Part shown: positions 15,788 through 25,007 of the stretch, piece by piece
How positions within the stretch are numbered: the first letter of the stretch is position 1
Layout: every line of letters begins with the position of its first letter
NCBI RefSeq assembly: GCF_008014775.2
Contig: NZ_CP144914.1
Coordinates: 1,178,001 to 1,242,000 of the forward strand
Length of the DNA: 64,000 nucleotides
Origin: Alkalicoccus halolimnae
Lineage (GTDB): Bacteria > Bacillota > Bacilli > Bacillales > Salisediminibacteriaceae
Direction: 5' to 3'
Program-made: the position numbers and the translations under genes
The notes under the pieces: model-generated
The model's database searches: none
Told to the model about the DNA's origin: nothing
Seen by the model: only the letters and a program-made list of their open reading frames with translations

Positions 15788-17588
15788 TGAATGGACGGAG
15801 CCGTTCCGTCAGCCTAAATTAAATACTGATCCGGATTCGACTGAGAAGAAAAAACGTGCGGAGGACTGGCAGGGCACATTGAAACGGATCTGGTCCTACT
15901 TAATGGCTCACCGGCGGATGCTGTTTATGGTCATCCTTATGATTACGCTGAGTTCTCTGCTTGCTCTCGCTGGTCCGCTTATTGTAGGTCTTTCCATCGA
16001 CAATTTTCTCGTCGATGGAAACATGGAAATGATTGTTTATGTTCTTCTGGCTCTAGGTGTCGTGTATATTCTCCACGCAGCGACTGTGTTTCTTCAGCAT
16101 TTCTGGATGGTAAGTATTTCGCAGAAAACGGTCTACACGATACGCACCGGGCTTTTCGATCACATGCAGAAACTTCCGATTCCTTTTTTCGACCGCAGAC
16201 AGCATGGAGAGTTGATGAGCAGACTCACAAATGACATAGAGAACATAAGCAATACGCTGAACAGCTCTGTGATTCAGATTTTTCAGAGTGTCCTCACTCT
16301 TGCAGGCATTCTTATCGTCATGCTTTACTTAAGCCCGCTGTTAACGCTTATTACTCTAATAATTGTCCCGTTGATGATTGCTGGAATGAAGTGGATTACG
16401 AAGCGTACAGGGCCGCTTTTTAAAGCTCAGCAGCAAAATCTCGGGGAGATGAACGGATACGTTCAGGAAACGATGAGCGGCCAGCGGATTATTAAATCCT
16501 TCTCTCAGGAGGAGCGGGTCATGCGGGAGTTTGACGAAAAAAATCAAAACCTGCGCCTCTCCGGCTTCTGGGCTCAGACGATCTCCGGCTTTATTCCAAA
16601 GCTGATGAATATGCTTAATAATGTCAGTTTTGCTGTCATTGCTGGGGTGGGAGGCCTGCTTGCTCTTCAAAACATGGTGACGATAGGTGTCATTGTCATA
16701 TTTGCTGAGTATGCCCGGCAGTTTACCAGGCCGCTGAACGACCTGGCTAACCAGTTCAATGTCCTGCTTTCCGCCATCGCAGGAGCGGAGCGCGTTTTTT
16801 CCATTATGGATGAAAAAGATGAACTGCATGAAGATGAAGGAACAGAAGAGCTTCCGATTTCCGAAGGGCGGATAGCATTCGAAAATGTGCGTTTCGGATA
16901 CGGAGAAGAAGTAACCATCAATAATGTTTCTTTTGCTGCGGATAAAGGGGAGACAGTAGCTTTCGTCGGTCCGACCGGAGCTGGGAAAACAACTATCATC
17001 AGCCTGCTTTCCCGCTTTTATGATCCGGATCAGGGAGCGATTTTAATCGATGGAAAAGATATCCGGCAGGTAAAAAAAGAATCGCTGCGCAGACATATGG
17101 CTTTTGTGCTGCAGGATTCTTTCCTGTTTGCAGGTACGATCCGGGAAAACATCCGCTACGGAAAACTGCAGGCAGCGGATAAAGAAGTTGAGCAAGCAGC
17201 TGAACTGGCGAATGCCTACTCGTTTATCGCGAAAATGCCGGATGGTTTTGATACGAAGATTGATGCAGAAGGGGGTGGGATCAGCCAGGGGCAGAAGCAG
17301 CTGCTGTCTATAGCAAGAGCTCTTCTGGCCGATCCGGCGATTCTCGTTCTTGATGAAGCCACGAGCAGTATTGATACGATTACGGAGTTGAAAATTCAGG
17401 AAGCGCTGCGCCGCCTGATGCATGGAAGGACAAGCATTGTCATTGCCCACCGACTGAATACGATCCGGGAGGCAGACCATATCATTGTCCTCCAGGAAGG
17501 AAGCGTAACGGAAGCAGGGAGCCACGAGCAGCTTCTTGAAACAAAAGGTTTTTATGCTGATCTGTTTTACAGCCAGAAGCTGTCTTAA
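15780..17588 (+). CDS. ABC exporter half-transporter, second subunit (YheH/BmrD type)
   Basis: 602 residues from the ATG at 15780, which has GGAGGAG just upstream and overlaps the preceding gene by 8 bases. After a charged N-terminal extension come six membrane helices (about 40-330) and an ATPase domain: Walker A GPTGAGKTT, Q-loop FVLQDSFLF, signature ISQGQKQLLS, Walker B ILVLDEATSSID and switch His in VIAHRLNT. This subunit has the catalytic Glu, while the partner has Asp, so the two should form a heterodimer with one consensus ATP site. The last codons also form one arm of the shared terminator. Confidence 0.92.
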   Translation: MRNEWTEPFRQPKLNTDPDSTEKKKRAEDWQGTLKRIWSYLMAHRRMLFMVILMITLSSLLALAGPLIVGLSIDNFLVDGNMEMIVYVLLALGVVYILHAATVFLQHFWMVSISQKTVYTIRTGLFDHMQKLPIPFFDRRQHGELMSRLTNDIENISNTLNSSVIQIFQSVLTLAGILIVMLYLSPLLTLITLIIVPLMIAGMKWITKRTGPLFKAQQQNLGEMNGYVQETMSGQRIIKSFSQEERVMREFDEKNQNLRLSGFWAQTISGFIPKLMNMLNNVSFAVIAGVGGLLALQNMVTIGVIVIFAEYARQFTRPLNDLANQFNVLLSAIAGAERVFSIMDEKDELHEDEGTEELPISEGRIAFENVRFGYGEEVTINNVSFAADKGETVAFVGPTGAGKTTIISLLSRFYDPDQGAILIDGKDIRQVKKESLRRHMAFVLQDSFLFAGTIRENIRYGKLQAADKEVEQAAELANAYSFIAKMPDGFDTKIDAEGGGISQGQKQLLSIARALLADPAILVLDEATSSIDTITELKIQEALRRLMHGRTSIVIAHRLNTIREADHIIVLQEGSVTEAGSHEQLLETKGFYADLFYSQKLS

Positions 17589-17606
17589 CAGATCAGCTTT
17601 TTTTCT
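17556..17606. terminator. Terminator built partly from the 3' end of the ABC gene, shared by convergent genes
   Basis: GCTGATCTGTT (17556-17566, coding) pairs with AACAGATCAGC (17587-17597, across the stop), followed by TTTTTTT on the plus strand. The MFS gene ends at 17593 on the other strand, so only 4 bases separate the two reading frames and both end inside the hairpin. Confidence 0.8.
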
Positions 17607-19014
17607 CCCGTTCATCCCATTCCTCGTCCGTCATCGGAGAAGTGTTTTTCAGGAAAAAGGCAAGAATAAAACCGATAAACGTCAGGATCGTGATGACGAG
17701 CATAGCTGTATTGAGACCGACGATGTCAGGCGTCGTTGAAGGCGAATCGACGTTTACGGTCTGAGCGGTTGTCGTCATGACCGTAACGAGAAGAGCGGTA
17801 CCGACAGAAGCGGCGATCTGACGCATCGTATTGTTCATGGCCGCTCCGTGAGGGATTAATTTTCTCGGCAGTTCATTTAATCCGGAAGTCGTAACGGGCA
17901 TCATGACCATCGAAAACCCGAACATTCTCAGCGCAAACAGAAAAGCCAGCAGAGTCATCGTCGCATAAATATCTATAAACACGAATCCGAGCGTTGCTAT
18001 AGTCATAATCGTCAACCCTGTGAAAGCAAGAGCCCTTGCCCCGTACTTATCGAATATCATGCCTGTAATTGGAGACATAAGACCGGAAATCAGAGCGCCG
18101 GGAAGAAGGACGAGCCCGGAATCAAGCGCGGTAAACTCTCTCATTTCCTGCATATAAAGAGGAATCAGTGTTTCCAGGCCGATGAGACCGAGAAAACCAA
18201 TCATTCCGATAATTGTTGCTAACGTGAACGTCCTCAGCTTAAACACGCGGAATTCAAGCATAGGATGGTGCATAGCGAGCTGCCTTTTAATAAATAAGAA
18301 GAGCGTAACGGCGCTGACGGCAAGCGTAATTAAAGTAATTCCTGCTGTCCATCCATTGTTTCCTGCACTCGTAAATCCGTAAAGAAGGCCGCCGAAACCG
18401 ACGGAGGAGAGGGTTATGGAAATCGGATCTACTTTAGGATTTTTCAGTTCAGTTACATTTTCAAGAATTTTGTAGGCGATGACTGTAATAATGATTATAA
18501 GTGGAAGAATGATCCAGAATAAAAATCGCCATTCCAATGTGTCTGTAATCCATCCCGAAAGAGCAGGACCGATTGCTGGAGCGAAAGAAATGGTCAGGCC
18601 CACGTAACCCATCACAGTTCCGCGTTTTTCCACCGGGAAAATGAGCAGAAAAACGGTCTGCATCAGCGGGAGCATAATACCTGCTCCGGCTGACTGAATG
18701 ACTCTTCCGGTAATGAGCATTTCAAAATTGGTGGAAAGGCCGCCCACAATGGTTCCCAGAGCAAAAGTAATCATTGCAGCCATAAAAAGCTGTCTGGTCG
18801 TGAATTTCTCGATGAGAAAAGCGGTAATTGGTATCATTATGCCGTTTACGAGCATAAAAACGGTTGTAAGCCATTGAGCTGTATTTGCCGTGACATTCAT
18901 TTCCTGCATAATAGGAGGAATAGCCGTTATCATGAGCGTCTGATTCAGTACGGTGACGAATGCACCGGTGAGCAGAATAGCGGCAATAAGTATATTGTTC
19001 GGTTTTTTAGGCAT
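17593..19014 (-). CDS. MFS drug:H+ antiporter, DHA2 (EmrB/QacA/LmrB) family
   Basis: 473 residues with about 14 predicted membrane helices. It carries the DHA2 N-terminal motif FVTVLNQTLMITAIPPIMQEMN, ANTAQWLTTVFMLVNGIMIPITAFLIEKFTTRQLF (motif A region), VIQSAGAGIMLPLMQTV and motif C-like GPALSGWITDTLEWRFLFWI. It closely resembles the LmrB-type exporters of Bacillus. Location is the cytoplasmic membrane and energy source the proton gradient. It is convergent with the ABC exporter, so this is a two-system efflux neighbourhood; no dedicated regulator is adjacent. Confidence 0.9.
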   Translation of the reverse strand: MPKKPNNILIAAILLTGAFVTVLNQTLMITAIPPIMQEMNVTANTAQWLTTVFMLVNGIMIPITAFLIEKFTTRQLFMAAMITFALGTIVGGLSTNFEMLITGRVIQSAGAGIMLPLMQTVFLLIFPVEKRGTVMGYVGLTISFAPAIGPALSGWITDTLEWRFLFWIILPLIIIITVIAYKILENVTELKNPKVDPISITLSSVGFGGLLYGFTSAGNNGWTAGITLITLAVSAVTLFLFIKRQLAMHHPMLEFRVFKLRTFTLATIIGMIGFLGLIGLETLIPLYMQEMREFTALDSGLVLLPGALISGLMSPITGMIFDKYGARALAFTGLTIMTIATLGFVFIDIYATMTLLAFLFALRMFGFSMVMMPVTTSGLNELPRKLIPHGAAMNNTMRQIAASVGTALLVTVMTTTAQTVNVDSPSTTPDIVGLNTAMLVITILTFIGFILAFFLKNTSPMTDEEWDEREKKS

Positions 19015-19266
19015 AAAATAAAATCCCTTCTGTATCTCTCTTATATCTTCTTTTCTGGACTCTTTTAAAGTCGTTCAAAAAGTTTTATAGAGTAAACATG
19101 GCTTTCGTAATAAAATCACATTCCGATTATTCTATCACTATTCCCCGTTAAAAACAAAACGCTGAGGGGAGAAGAAAAGACTTTTTCCTAAGTGCGATAG
19201 ACGTCAGACTTCTAATTCAGTATAATATAAAGACTAAAGACAAGTGGTAGAAGGAGCTGGGAAATA

Positions 19267-20988
19267 ATGAAGGACCGAAGCAGCAGCCGGTTGATCCGGG
19301 TGGCAGACCGAAAAGAGAAGGCGGATCTTGTGTTCAAACAGGCGAGAATAGTTAACGTTTTTTCCAGGGAGATAGAAACAGCAGATGTAGCAGTTGCAGA
19401 AGGGAAAATCGCCGGTATAGGCTCTTATGAAGGACTGGAAGAAATTCAGATGGATGGGAAGTATCTCGTTCCCGGTCTAATTGATGGACACGTGCATATT
19501 GAGTCTTCTATGGTCTCCCCGAGCCGGTTTGGAGAGGTAGTCGTTCCTCACGGAGTGACGACAGTTATTACCGATCCTCATGAAATTGCCAATGTATCGG
19601 GGAAGGAAGGCATCCGGTACATGCTGGATGATTCAGAGAAAAGCCCTTTGAACGCTTTATTTATGCTCCCTTCCTGTGTGCCGGCTACCCCGTTTGAAAA
19701 CTCCGGTGCAGAGCTTACTGCTGCAGATTTGAGAGAATTTTATGAGCATCCCCGCGTCATCGGACTGGCAGAAGTGATGGATTATCCTTCTGTAGCATCC
19801 GCCTCTCCGGATATGATGAAAAAAATTAAGGATGCCTACGATCATACCCGCAACGTGGATGGTCATGGCGCAGGATTTACTCCTCATCAGGTAAATCTTT
19901 ACCGGGCTGCAGGCATTCTGACGGACCATGAGTGTACGACGGCTGAAGAAGCAGAAGAACGTGTCCGGCGCGGAATGTATGTCATGATCCGGGAAGGCTC
20001 GGCGGCGAAAGATCTTCAAGCCCTCCTGCCGGCTGTAAAGGAAACAAATGGACATCGTTTCTTATTCTGCACAGATGATAAACACCTCGATGAGCTTCTG
20101 ACTGAAGGAAGTATTGATGCGAGCATCCGTATAGCTGTCGAGCGTGGATTGGACCCGCTGATGGCGGTGCAGATGGCGACGATAAATGCCGCCCAATGTT
20201 TCGGACTTCATGAAAAAGGAGCGGTTGCACCAGGATATGATGCCGATCTGCTCATCGTTGAAGATCTGCATGATTTTACTATTAAAGACGTTTATCAGGA
20301 CGGACACCGAACCGCTGCGGATGGGAAAATATTATCAGAAACACCTCAGCATCCAATTCCTCGTGCATTAACAGAATCTGTCCACGTACCGGAATTGACG
20401 GAAGATTCTTTTAAAATACGTGCCGAAAAAGACACAGCTCTCTGCATTGACTATGTACCGAACAGCATCGTAACTAAAAAAGCAGACATCCTTCTTCCAA
20501 AGCAGGCGGAAGAATTTCTTGCCTCCCCGGAAGATGACGTCATGAAACTTGCTGTAATAGAGCGGCATAAGAATACGGGGAATATCGGGCTGGGTTTTAT
20601 CCGCGGCCTGACGTTTAAAGAAGGAGCGTTTGCTCTGACTGTGGCACATGATTCCCACAATATTGTGACTGCCGGCTATACTGATAAAGATATGAAAAAA
20701 GCTGTGGAAACAGTTAAAGAAATGCAGGGGGGACTTGCGCTCGTGAAAAACGGAGAAGTGACAGCGAGTTTTTCATTAACCCTCGGAGGACTGATGTCTA
20801 CAGCAAAAGCTGAAGAAGCGGTAAAAGATCTGATTTCCGTTGAAAAAGGATTTCAATCCCTCGGGTTTACAGGGGATTTCAACCCGCTTTCTGCTTTGTC
20901 GTTTATGTGCCTGCCCGTCATTCCTTCACTGAAATTAACTGATATGGGATACTTCGACAGCGGGACGGGACGTCATACAACAGTATGA
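19267..20988 (+). CDS. ade: Adenine deaminase
   Basis: 573 residues, the usual length. It converts adenine to hypoxanthine and ammonia for purine salvage. The amidohydrolase metal motif is GLIDGHVHIESSM, with further ligand and active-site regions PHGVTTVITDPHEIANV, GHGAGFT and FCTDDKH; the C-terminal beta domain carries LGFIRG and AHDSHNIV. ATG is preceded by AGAAGGAG. A TATAAT hexamer lies about 40 bases upstream. No terminator is seen before the thiamine leader, though a separate promoter starts there. Confidence 0.95.
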   Translation: MKDRSSSRLIRVADRKEKADLVFKQARIVNVFSREIETADVAVAEGKIAGIGSYEGLEEIQMDGKYLVPGLIDGHVHIESSMVSPSRFGEVVVPHGVTTVITDPHEIANVSGKEGIRYMLDDSEKSPLNALFMLPSCVPATPFENSGAELTAADLREFYEHPRVIGLAEVMDYPSVASASPDMMKKIKDAYDHTRNVDGHGAGFTPHQVNLYRAAGILTDHECTTAEEAEERVRRGMYVMIREGSAAKDLQALLPAVKETNGHRFLFCTDDKHLDELLTEGSIDASIRIAVERGLDPLMAVQMATINAAQCFGLHEKGAVAPGYDADLLIVEDLHDFTIKDVYQDGHRTAADGKILSETPQHPIPRALTESVHVPELTEDSFKIRAEKDTALCIDYVPNSIVTKKADILLPKQAEEFLASPEDDVMKLAVIERHKNTGNIGLGFIRGLTFKEGAFALTVAHDSHNIVTAGYTDKDMKKAVETVKEMQGGLALVKNGEVTASFSLTLGGLMSTAKAEEAVKDLISVEKGFQSLGFTGDFNPLSALSFMCLPVIPSLKLTDMGYFDSGTGRHTTV

Positions 20989-20999
20989 ATGGTAATTGT

Positions 21000-21028
21000 T
21001 TGACAATAGACAGAGAACCGTATAAAGT
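21000..21028 (+). promoter_or_regulatory. Promoter of the tenI-thiF operon
   Basis: TTGACA at 21000-21005 and TAAAGT at 21023-21028 are 17 bases apart; the overlapping TATAAA at 21021 gives a 15-base spacer. It lies about 30 bases before the riboswitch. Confidence 0.5.
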
Positions 21029-21052
21029 AAACGTAACAAATTAAATAGTTGA

Positions 21053-21180
21053 TCACTGGAGGTGCCTTTCTTAAAGGCTGAGATCGAAGTGCTGCTTCGG
21101 GACTCCCAGAACCTGATCCAGTTTATACTGGCGTAGGGAAGTGACGCGAAAGCTGATAATGCACCACCCTATCGGTAACT
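21053..21180 (+). promoter_or_regulatory. TPP riboswitch (THI element) of the tenI-thiO-thiS-thiG-thiF operon
   Basis: The conserved THI-box features are in order: ACTGGAGGTGCC, CTGAGA, AACCTGATCCAGTTTATACTGG and CGTAGGGAAGTGACGC. These form the thiamine pyrophosphate-binding three-way junction. The terminator 3-4 bases downstream is the expression platform, so the operon should be shut off when TPP is plentiful. Confidence 0.95.
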
Positions 21181-21183
21181 AAC

Positions 21184-21216
21184 AGCCGCTTCCTGAAAAA
21201 GGAAGCGGCTTTTTTA
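21184..21216 (+). terminator. Riboswitch-controlled terminator
   Basis: AGCCGCTTCC / GGAAGCGGCT with loop TGAAAAA and a T6 tail, immediately 3' of the TPP aptamer. Confidence 0.9.
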
Positions 21217-21357
21217 ATGGTGGCAATCTTTTCTTAATAAAACGGATAAAAAAGCAGATGTTTTGGATAATGAGATTTAAATCCGCTCACAGGATTTAAA
21301 AACACTCTTCCAAAACGCCGACGAGTCTGCACGACATTTTACCAGAGGAGAATGTCT

Positions 21358-21933
21358 ATGAAACTTCATGCTCTGTCCCCGGGAAACATCAGTCACAGGC
21401 TCTGGGTAGAAAAGGCTCTGAAGATCAGCAGGCATGTTGATTTTCTGCATCTGAGAGAACCTGAATGGAAGAACGAGGATACAGAAAGAGCGTTATATTT
21501 ATTTACAGAAGCGGGAGGGGATCCCCGCCAAATTATTTTGAATACAAAAACAGCAGGATGGAAAAACTGGAACGGAAAAATTCACTATCCGGAGCACGAG
21601 CTTCCCAGGCTGGGACAACGTAAAGGAAGTGTCTCCGTGCACAGTTTGGAGAGCGCCGGAAAAGCAGACGAAGCAGGAGCGGAATATATTATATTTGGGC
21701 CGGTTTATGAGCCCCGCTCAAAAACCGGTGTCCAAGGAGTCGGATTAAAAAAACTTACAGAAGTTGTAAAAATGGTTTCCGTCCCGGTTATTGCCGTAGG
21801 AGGGATTACACCGGAGAGGGTGCGTGAAACTGCAGATGCCGGGGCAGCAGGAGCAGCTGTTATCTCAGGAATTTTTTATGCGAATGATCCACGGGGAGCC
21901 GCCGCTTCCTATAGAGAAAGGAGCAGATGGTAA
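21358..21933 (+). CDS. tenI: Thiazole tautomerase TenI
   Basis: 191 residues from the ATG at 21358, seven bases after AGAGGAG; the ATG two codons earlier is too close to it. It is a ThiE-like TIM barrel. FLHLREPEWKNED corresponds to the LR.K/E substrate strand, SVHSLESAGKADEAGAEYIIFGPVYEPRSKTGVQGVG is the phosphate and thiazole loop, and PVIAVGGITPERV closes the barrel. TenI aromatises the ThiG product. First gene of the thiazole operon, two bases ahead of thiO. Confidence 0.9.
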   Translation: MKLHALSPGNISHRLWVEKALKISRHVDFLHLREPEWKNEDTERALYLFTEAGGDPRQIILNTKTAGWKNWNGKIHYPEHELPRLGQRKGSVSVHSLESAGKADEAGAEYIIFGPVYEPRSKTGVQGVGLKKLTEVVKMVSVPVIAVGGITPERVRETADAGAAGAAVISGIFYANDPRGAAASYRERSRW

Positions 21934-21934
21934 T

Positions 21935-23077
21935 ATGTACGATGTTGTTATTGCAGGTGCAGGAGTGAACGGGCTTTCGGCAGCTTATCACCTCGCTTCC
22001 CGTGGAGCTGAGGTCCTTATTCTTGATGAAAGAGAAGCTGGCAAGGGAGCTTCTGATGCTGCTGCAGGTATGCTCGGTGCGCAGACAGAGAAACATCAGA
22101 CAAAAGAATTGTTTCACTTTGCTGTGGAAGGCAGAAATTATTTTGAATCATTTTCCACCCAGCTGGAAGAAGCTTCGCAGCAATCTGTTCACTACAGAAA
22201 GGAAGGAGCATGGAAGCTGGCATTTACGAGCGAAGAGAAAGGAGATCTTGAGGAACTGATGACTTTTCATCGGAAAGAAGGAGAAGAAGTAATAGCTGCA
22301 GATAGAAGTGATCTTGTCCACGCTGTCCCTGAAGCTGGAGCGTTCCATCTGGAAGGTGCTGCTTTTTTCCCACATGAAGCTCAGGTGGATGCACGAAGAT
22401 ATGTCTCCGCATTAAAAAAAGCGGCCCTTAATAATGGTGCTGTCCTTCTTGAATATACGTCTGTTAAAGATATAAAAAGAAGAGGAGAAAATTGGACAGT
22501 CGTTACAGAAGACAGGGAATTATCAGCGGGGAAAGTTATTCTTTCGCACGGGACCGGACGGAGTCTAGGGTATGCAATGCCGGATATGATTCCAGTCAAA
22601 GGTGAATGTGTTGCTGTAAAACCAAAGGTTCAGCCTTTCATATCAACAATCGTAGCTCCCCAGATATACATGGTCCCTAAAAAAGATGGACGAATTATTA
22701 TCGGAGCTACAGAAACGGAGGGGGATTACACAAAGACCGTTCGTGCGGGGGCTGTCAGCTGGCTCATTGAAGAAGCATGCCGAATTATTCCTTCGCTCCG
22801 GGAAGCCCCAGTCCAGGAGATATGGGCCGGGGTCAGGCCGAAAAGTCCGGATGGAATCCCCTTCGCTGGAGAGCTGGAAAAGAACTTATACGTTATTTCC
22901 GGTCACTATCGAAATGGGATTTTAATGTCCGGGTTGACAGGGAAAGAGATAAGCAGGAGCATATTCGGAGAAAATAATGAGCTTTATTTTATGTGTCCGA
23001 AAAGGAGGAACACTAATGCACATTCATATGAACGGGAAAGATTACGCACTGGGTCAAAATGTAAAGACGATACGTGA
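21935..23077 (+). CDS. thiO: Glycine oxidase ThiO
   Basis: 380 residues. The true start is ATG 21935 (MYDVVIAGAGVNGLSAAYHLA), two bases after the tenI stop, with GAAAGGAG upstream. It has the FAD Rossmann motif GAGVNG, GKGASDAAAGMLGAQ, the substrate-side IWAGVRPKSPDGIPFAG and GHYRNGILMSGLTG, all standard for ThiO, which oxidises glycine to the imine used by ThiG. The C-terminus runs about 20 residues past the usual end (after SIFGENNE) and overlaps thiS by 62 bases in another frame, so the tail may be a late stop rather than a functional extension. Confidence 0.93.
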   Translation: MYDVVIAGAGVNGLSAAYHLASRGAEVLILDEREAGKGASDAAAGMLGAQTEKHQTKELFHFAVEGRNYFESFSTQLEEASQQSVHYRKEGAWKLAFTSEEKGDLEELMTFHRKEGEEVIAADRSDLVHAVPEAGAFHLEGAAFFPHEAQVDARRYVSALKKAALNNGAVLLEYTSVKDIKRRGENWTVVTEDRELSAGKVILSHGTGRSLGYAMPDMIPVKGECVAVKPKVQPFISTIVAPQIYMVPKKDGRIIIGATETEGDYTKTVRAGAVSWLIEEACRIIPSLREAPVQEIWAGVRPKSPDGIPFAGELEKNLYVISGHYRNGILMSGLTGKEISRSIFGENNELYFMCPKRRNTNAHSYERERLRTGSKCKDDT

Positions 23078-23219
23078 TCTGCTTGAAGAATATAAAATTG
23101 ACCCGTTAAGAATAGCGGTCGAGAAAAATGGAGAGATTCTAGGGAGAAAAGAGTGGAACGAAGCATATTTAGAAGAAGGCGATCAAATTGAGATCGTACA
23201 TTTTGTAGGAGGCGGTTAA
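23016..23219 (+). CDS. thiS: Sulfur carrier protein ThiS
   Basis: 67 residues from the ATG at 23016, which follows AAAGGAGG. It is a ubiquitin-like small protein ([10 protein letters not shown]...[12 protein letters not shown]...[15 protein letters not shown]). The C-terminal Gly-Gly is adenylated by ThiF and turned into the thiocarboxylate that donates sulfur to ThiG. It overlaps the thiO 3' end and is followed by thiG two bases later. Confidence 0.93.
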   Translation: MHIHMNGKDYALGQNVKTIRDLLEEYKIDPLRIAVEKNGEILGRKEWNEAYLEEGDQIEIVHFVGGG

Positions 23220-23221
23220 TC

Positions 23222-23989
23222 GTGCTTAACATTGGTTCGTTTGAATTATCTTCAAGATTGATGCTGGGTACAGGAAAATATGAAAACAGTCAGGTGCAGA
23301 AGGAAGCTGTGGAAGCTTCTGCAACAGAAGTACTGACGTTTGCTGTACGCCGGATGTCGATTGAAGAAGGCAGCACCGATGCATTTGAAGGAATTGATCT
23401 CAGCAGGTATAAGCTGCTTCCAAATACAGCGGGCGCTAAAAATGCAGCAGAGGCAGTAAGAACTGCAAAACTCGCGCAGGCAACGGGACTGTGTGATATG
23501 GTAAAAGTTGAAGTGATAGGCTGTGAAAAAACACTGCTGCCAGACCCGGTGGAAACGTTAAAAGCATCAGAAGAGCTGCTCGCAGAAGGTTTTACAGTTC
23601 TTACCTATACCTCTGACGATGTCGTTCTTGCACGAAAACTGCAGGAAGCAGGCTGTCATGCTGTAATGCCTGCAGCTTCACCAATCGGCTCCGGACTGGG
23701 GATCATCAATCCTTATAATCTGCGGAAGATTATTGAACAGGCCGAGGTGCCAATCATTGTCGATGCAGGGCTTGGCAGTCCGAAAGATGCTACAGAAGCG
23801 ATGGAGTTTGGAGCAGACGGAATTCTGCTCAACTCCGCTGTCGCAAAAGCCGGGAGGCCGGTACAGATGGCAGAAGCGATGAAACTTGCTGTTCAGGCAG
23901 GCAGAGCAGGGTATGAAGCCGGCAGAATTCCTAAAGCGGAGCTGGCTTCTCCGAGCAGTCCAGTAGAAGGAGTGAGTCCAAGTAAATGA
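23222..23989 (+). CDS. thiG: Thiazole synthase ThiG
   Basis: 255 residues, GTG start behind GGAGG. TIM-barrel thiazole synthase: [45 protein letters not shown] (Schiff-base Lys in this strand), PIGSGLGI and [32 protein letters not shown] are all family motifs. It combines deoxyxylulose phosphate, dehydroglycine from ThiO and sulfur from ThiS-COSH. It overlaps thiF by four bases (ATGA). Confidence 0.96.
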   Translation: MLNIGSFELSSRLMLGTGKYENSQVQKEAVEASATEVLTFAVRRMSIEEGSTDAFEGIDLSRYKLLPNTAGAKNAAEAVRTAKLAQATGLCDMVKVEVIGCEKTLLPDPVETLKASEELLAEGFTVLTYTSDDVVLARKLQEAGCHAVMPAASPIGSGLGIINPYNLRKIIEQAEVPIIVDAGLGSPKDATEAMEFGADGILLNSAVAKAGRPVQMAEAMKLAVQAGRAGYEAGRIPKAELASPSSPVEGVSPSK

Positions 23990-24993
23990 ATGACCGCTAT
24001 TCAAGACAGGAATTATTTTACGGCATCAAAAAAGAAGGGCAGCAGAAACTTGCGGAAGCGCACGTATTAATTATAGGTGCCGGAGCTCTCGGCAGTGCTT
24101 CGGCCGAAATGCTTGTCCGAGCAGGGGTAGGAAATATTACGATCTTTGACCGTGACTATGTTGAATATTCAAACCTGCAGCGCCAGCAGCTCTATACTGA
24201 AGCCGACGCGGACGAGAGGATGCCGAAAGCAGCAGCTGCAGAAAAACGTTTGAGACAGGTAAATGGAGACGTTAAAATAAGGGGCATTATTGAAGATGTC
24301 ACTCCAAAAACGTTTGAGCAGTTCCAGAACGCAGATCTCATTATTGATGCCCTTGATAATTTTGCTACCCGGATGGTCATAAATGATGCCTCGCAAAAAT
24401 ACGGTATTCCCTGGATCTACGGGGCCTGCGTTTCCAGCTACGGCCTCTCCTATACGGTTCTCCCGGGGAAAAAACCTTGCCTTTCCTGCATCATGGGAGC
24501 GGTGCCTTCCGGGGGAGATACGTGTGATACAGCAGGGGTTATTTCCCCGGCTGTGCAGATTGTTGCTTCCTATCAGACGACAGAAGCTCTGAAGTACCTT
24601 TCCGGAAGCAGGGAGGCAATGAGAGATGAGCTGATTCAGTTCGATGTGTGGACAAATGAAACGAGAAAGATCGGCGTAAACAGGCTTAAGGATGAAAGCT
24701 GTCCATCCTGCGGCAAGGAACCTGAATACCCTTATCTGCAGGCCGGTAATCAGACGAGAACGGCGGTGCTCTGCGGACGTGATACCGTTCAGATACGCCC
24801 TGTCCATTCAGTGAGTTTCGAAACACTTAAGCGGACACTAGCTCCTTTTCATCCAAAAACAAACAGCTATCTGATGCAGGTCGTAATTGAAAACAAGAGG
24901 ATCGTACTGTTTCAGGACGGGAGAGCATTAATTCACGATACGAATGAAGAAACAGAAGCGCTGGGACTCTATCAGCGTTATATAAGCGGATGA
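23986..24993 (+). CDS. thiF: ThiS adenylyltransferase ThiF (E1-like)
   Basis: 335 residues. The E1/MoeB fold shows the nucleotide motif GAGALGS (31-37), the arginine-rich YSNLQRQ, D121-ALDN, and a zinc site C165-x2-C168 and C239-x2-C242. C180 in GGDTCDTAG is in the position of the ThiF sulfur-relay Cys. It adenylates the ThiS C-terminus. Last gene of the operon. Its probable terminator (25673-25714) lies 680 bases away, beyond an inserted repeat element. Confidence 0.93.
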   Translation: MNDRYSRQELFYGIKKEGQQKLAEAHVLIIGAGALGSASAEMLVRAGVGNITIFDRDYVEYSNLQRQQLYTEADADERMPKAAAAEKRLRQVNGDVKIRGIIEDVTPKTFEQFQNADLIIDALDNFATRMVINDASQKYGIPWIYGACVSSYGLSYTVLPGKKPCLSCIMGAVPSGGDTCDTAGVISPAVQIVASYQTTEALKYLSGSREAMRDELIQFDVWTNETRKIGVNRLKDESCPSCGKEPEYPYLQAGNQTRTAVLCGRDTVQIRPVHSVSFETLKRTLAPFHPKTNSYLMQVVIENKRIVLFQDGRALIHDTNEETEALGLYQRYISG

Positions 24994-25007
24994 GTTTTAA
25001 TAATAAA

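Noticed and set aside
23016..23077. Frameshift in thiO
   Set aside because: All conserved ThiO motifs are in one frame through GHYRNGILMSGLTG; only the non-conserved tail is long, so a late stop explains it without a frameshift.
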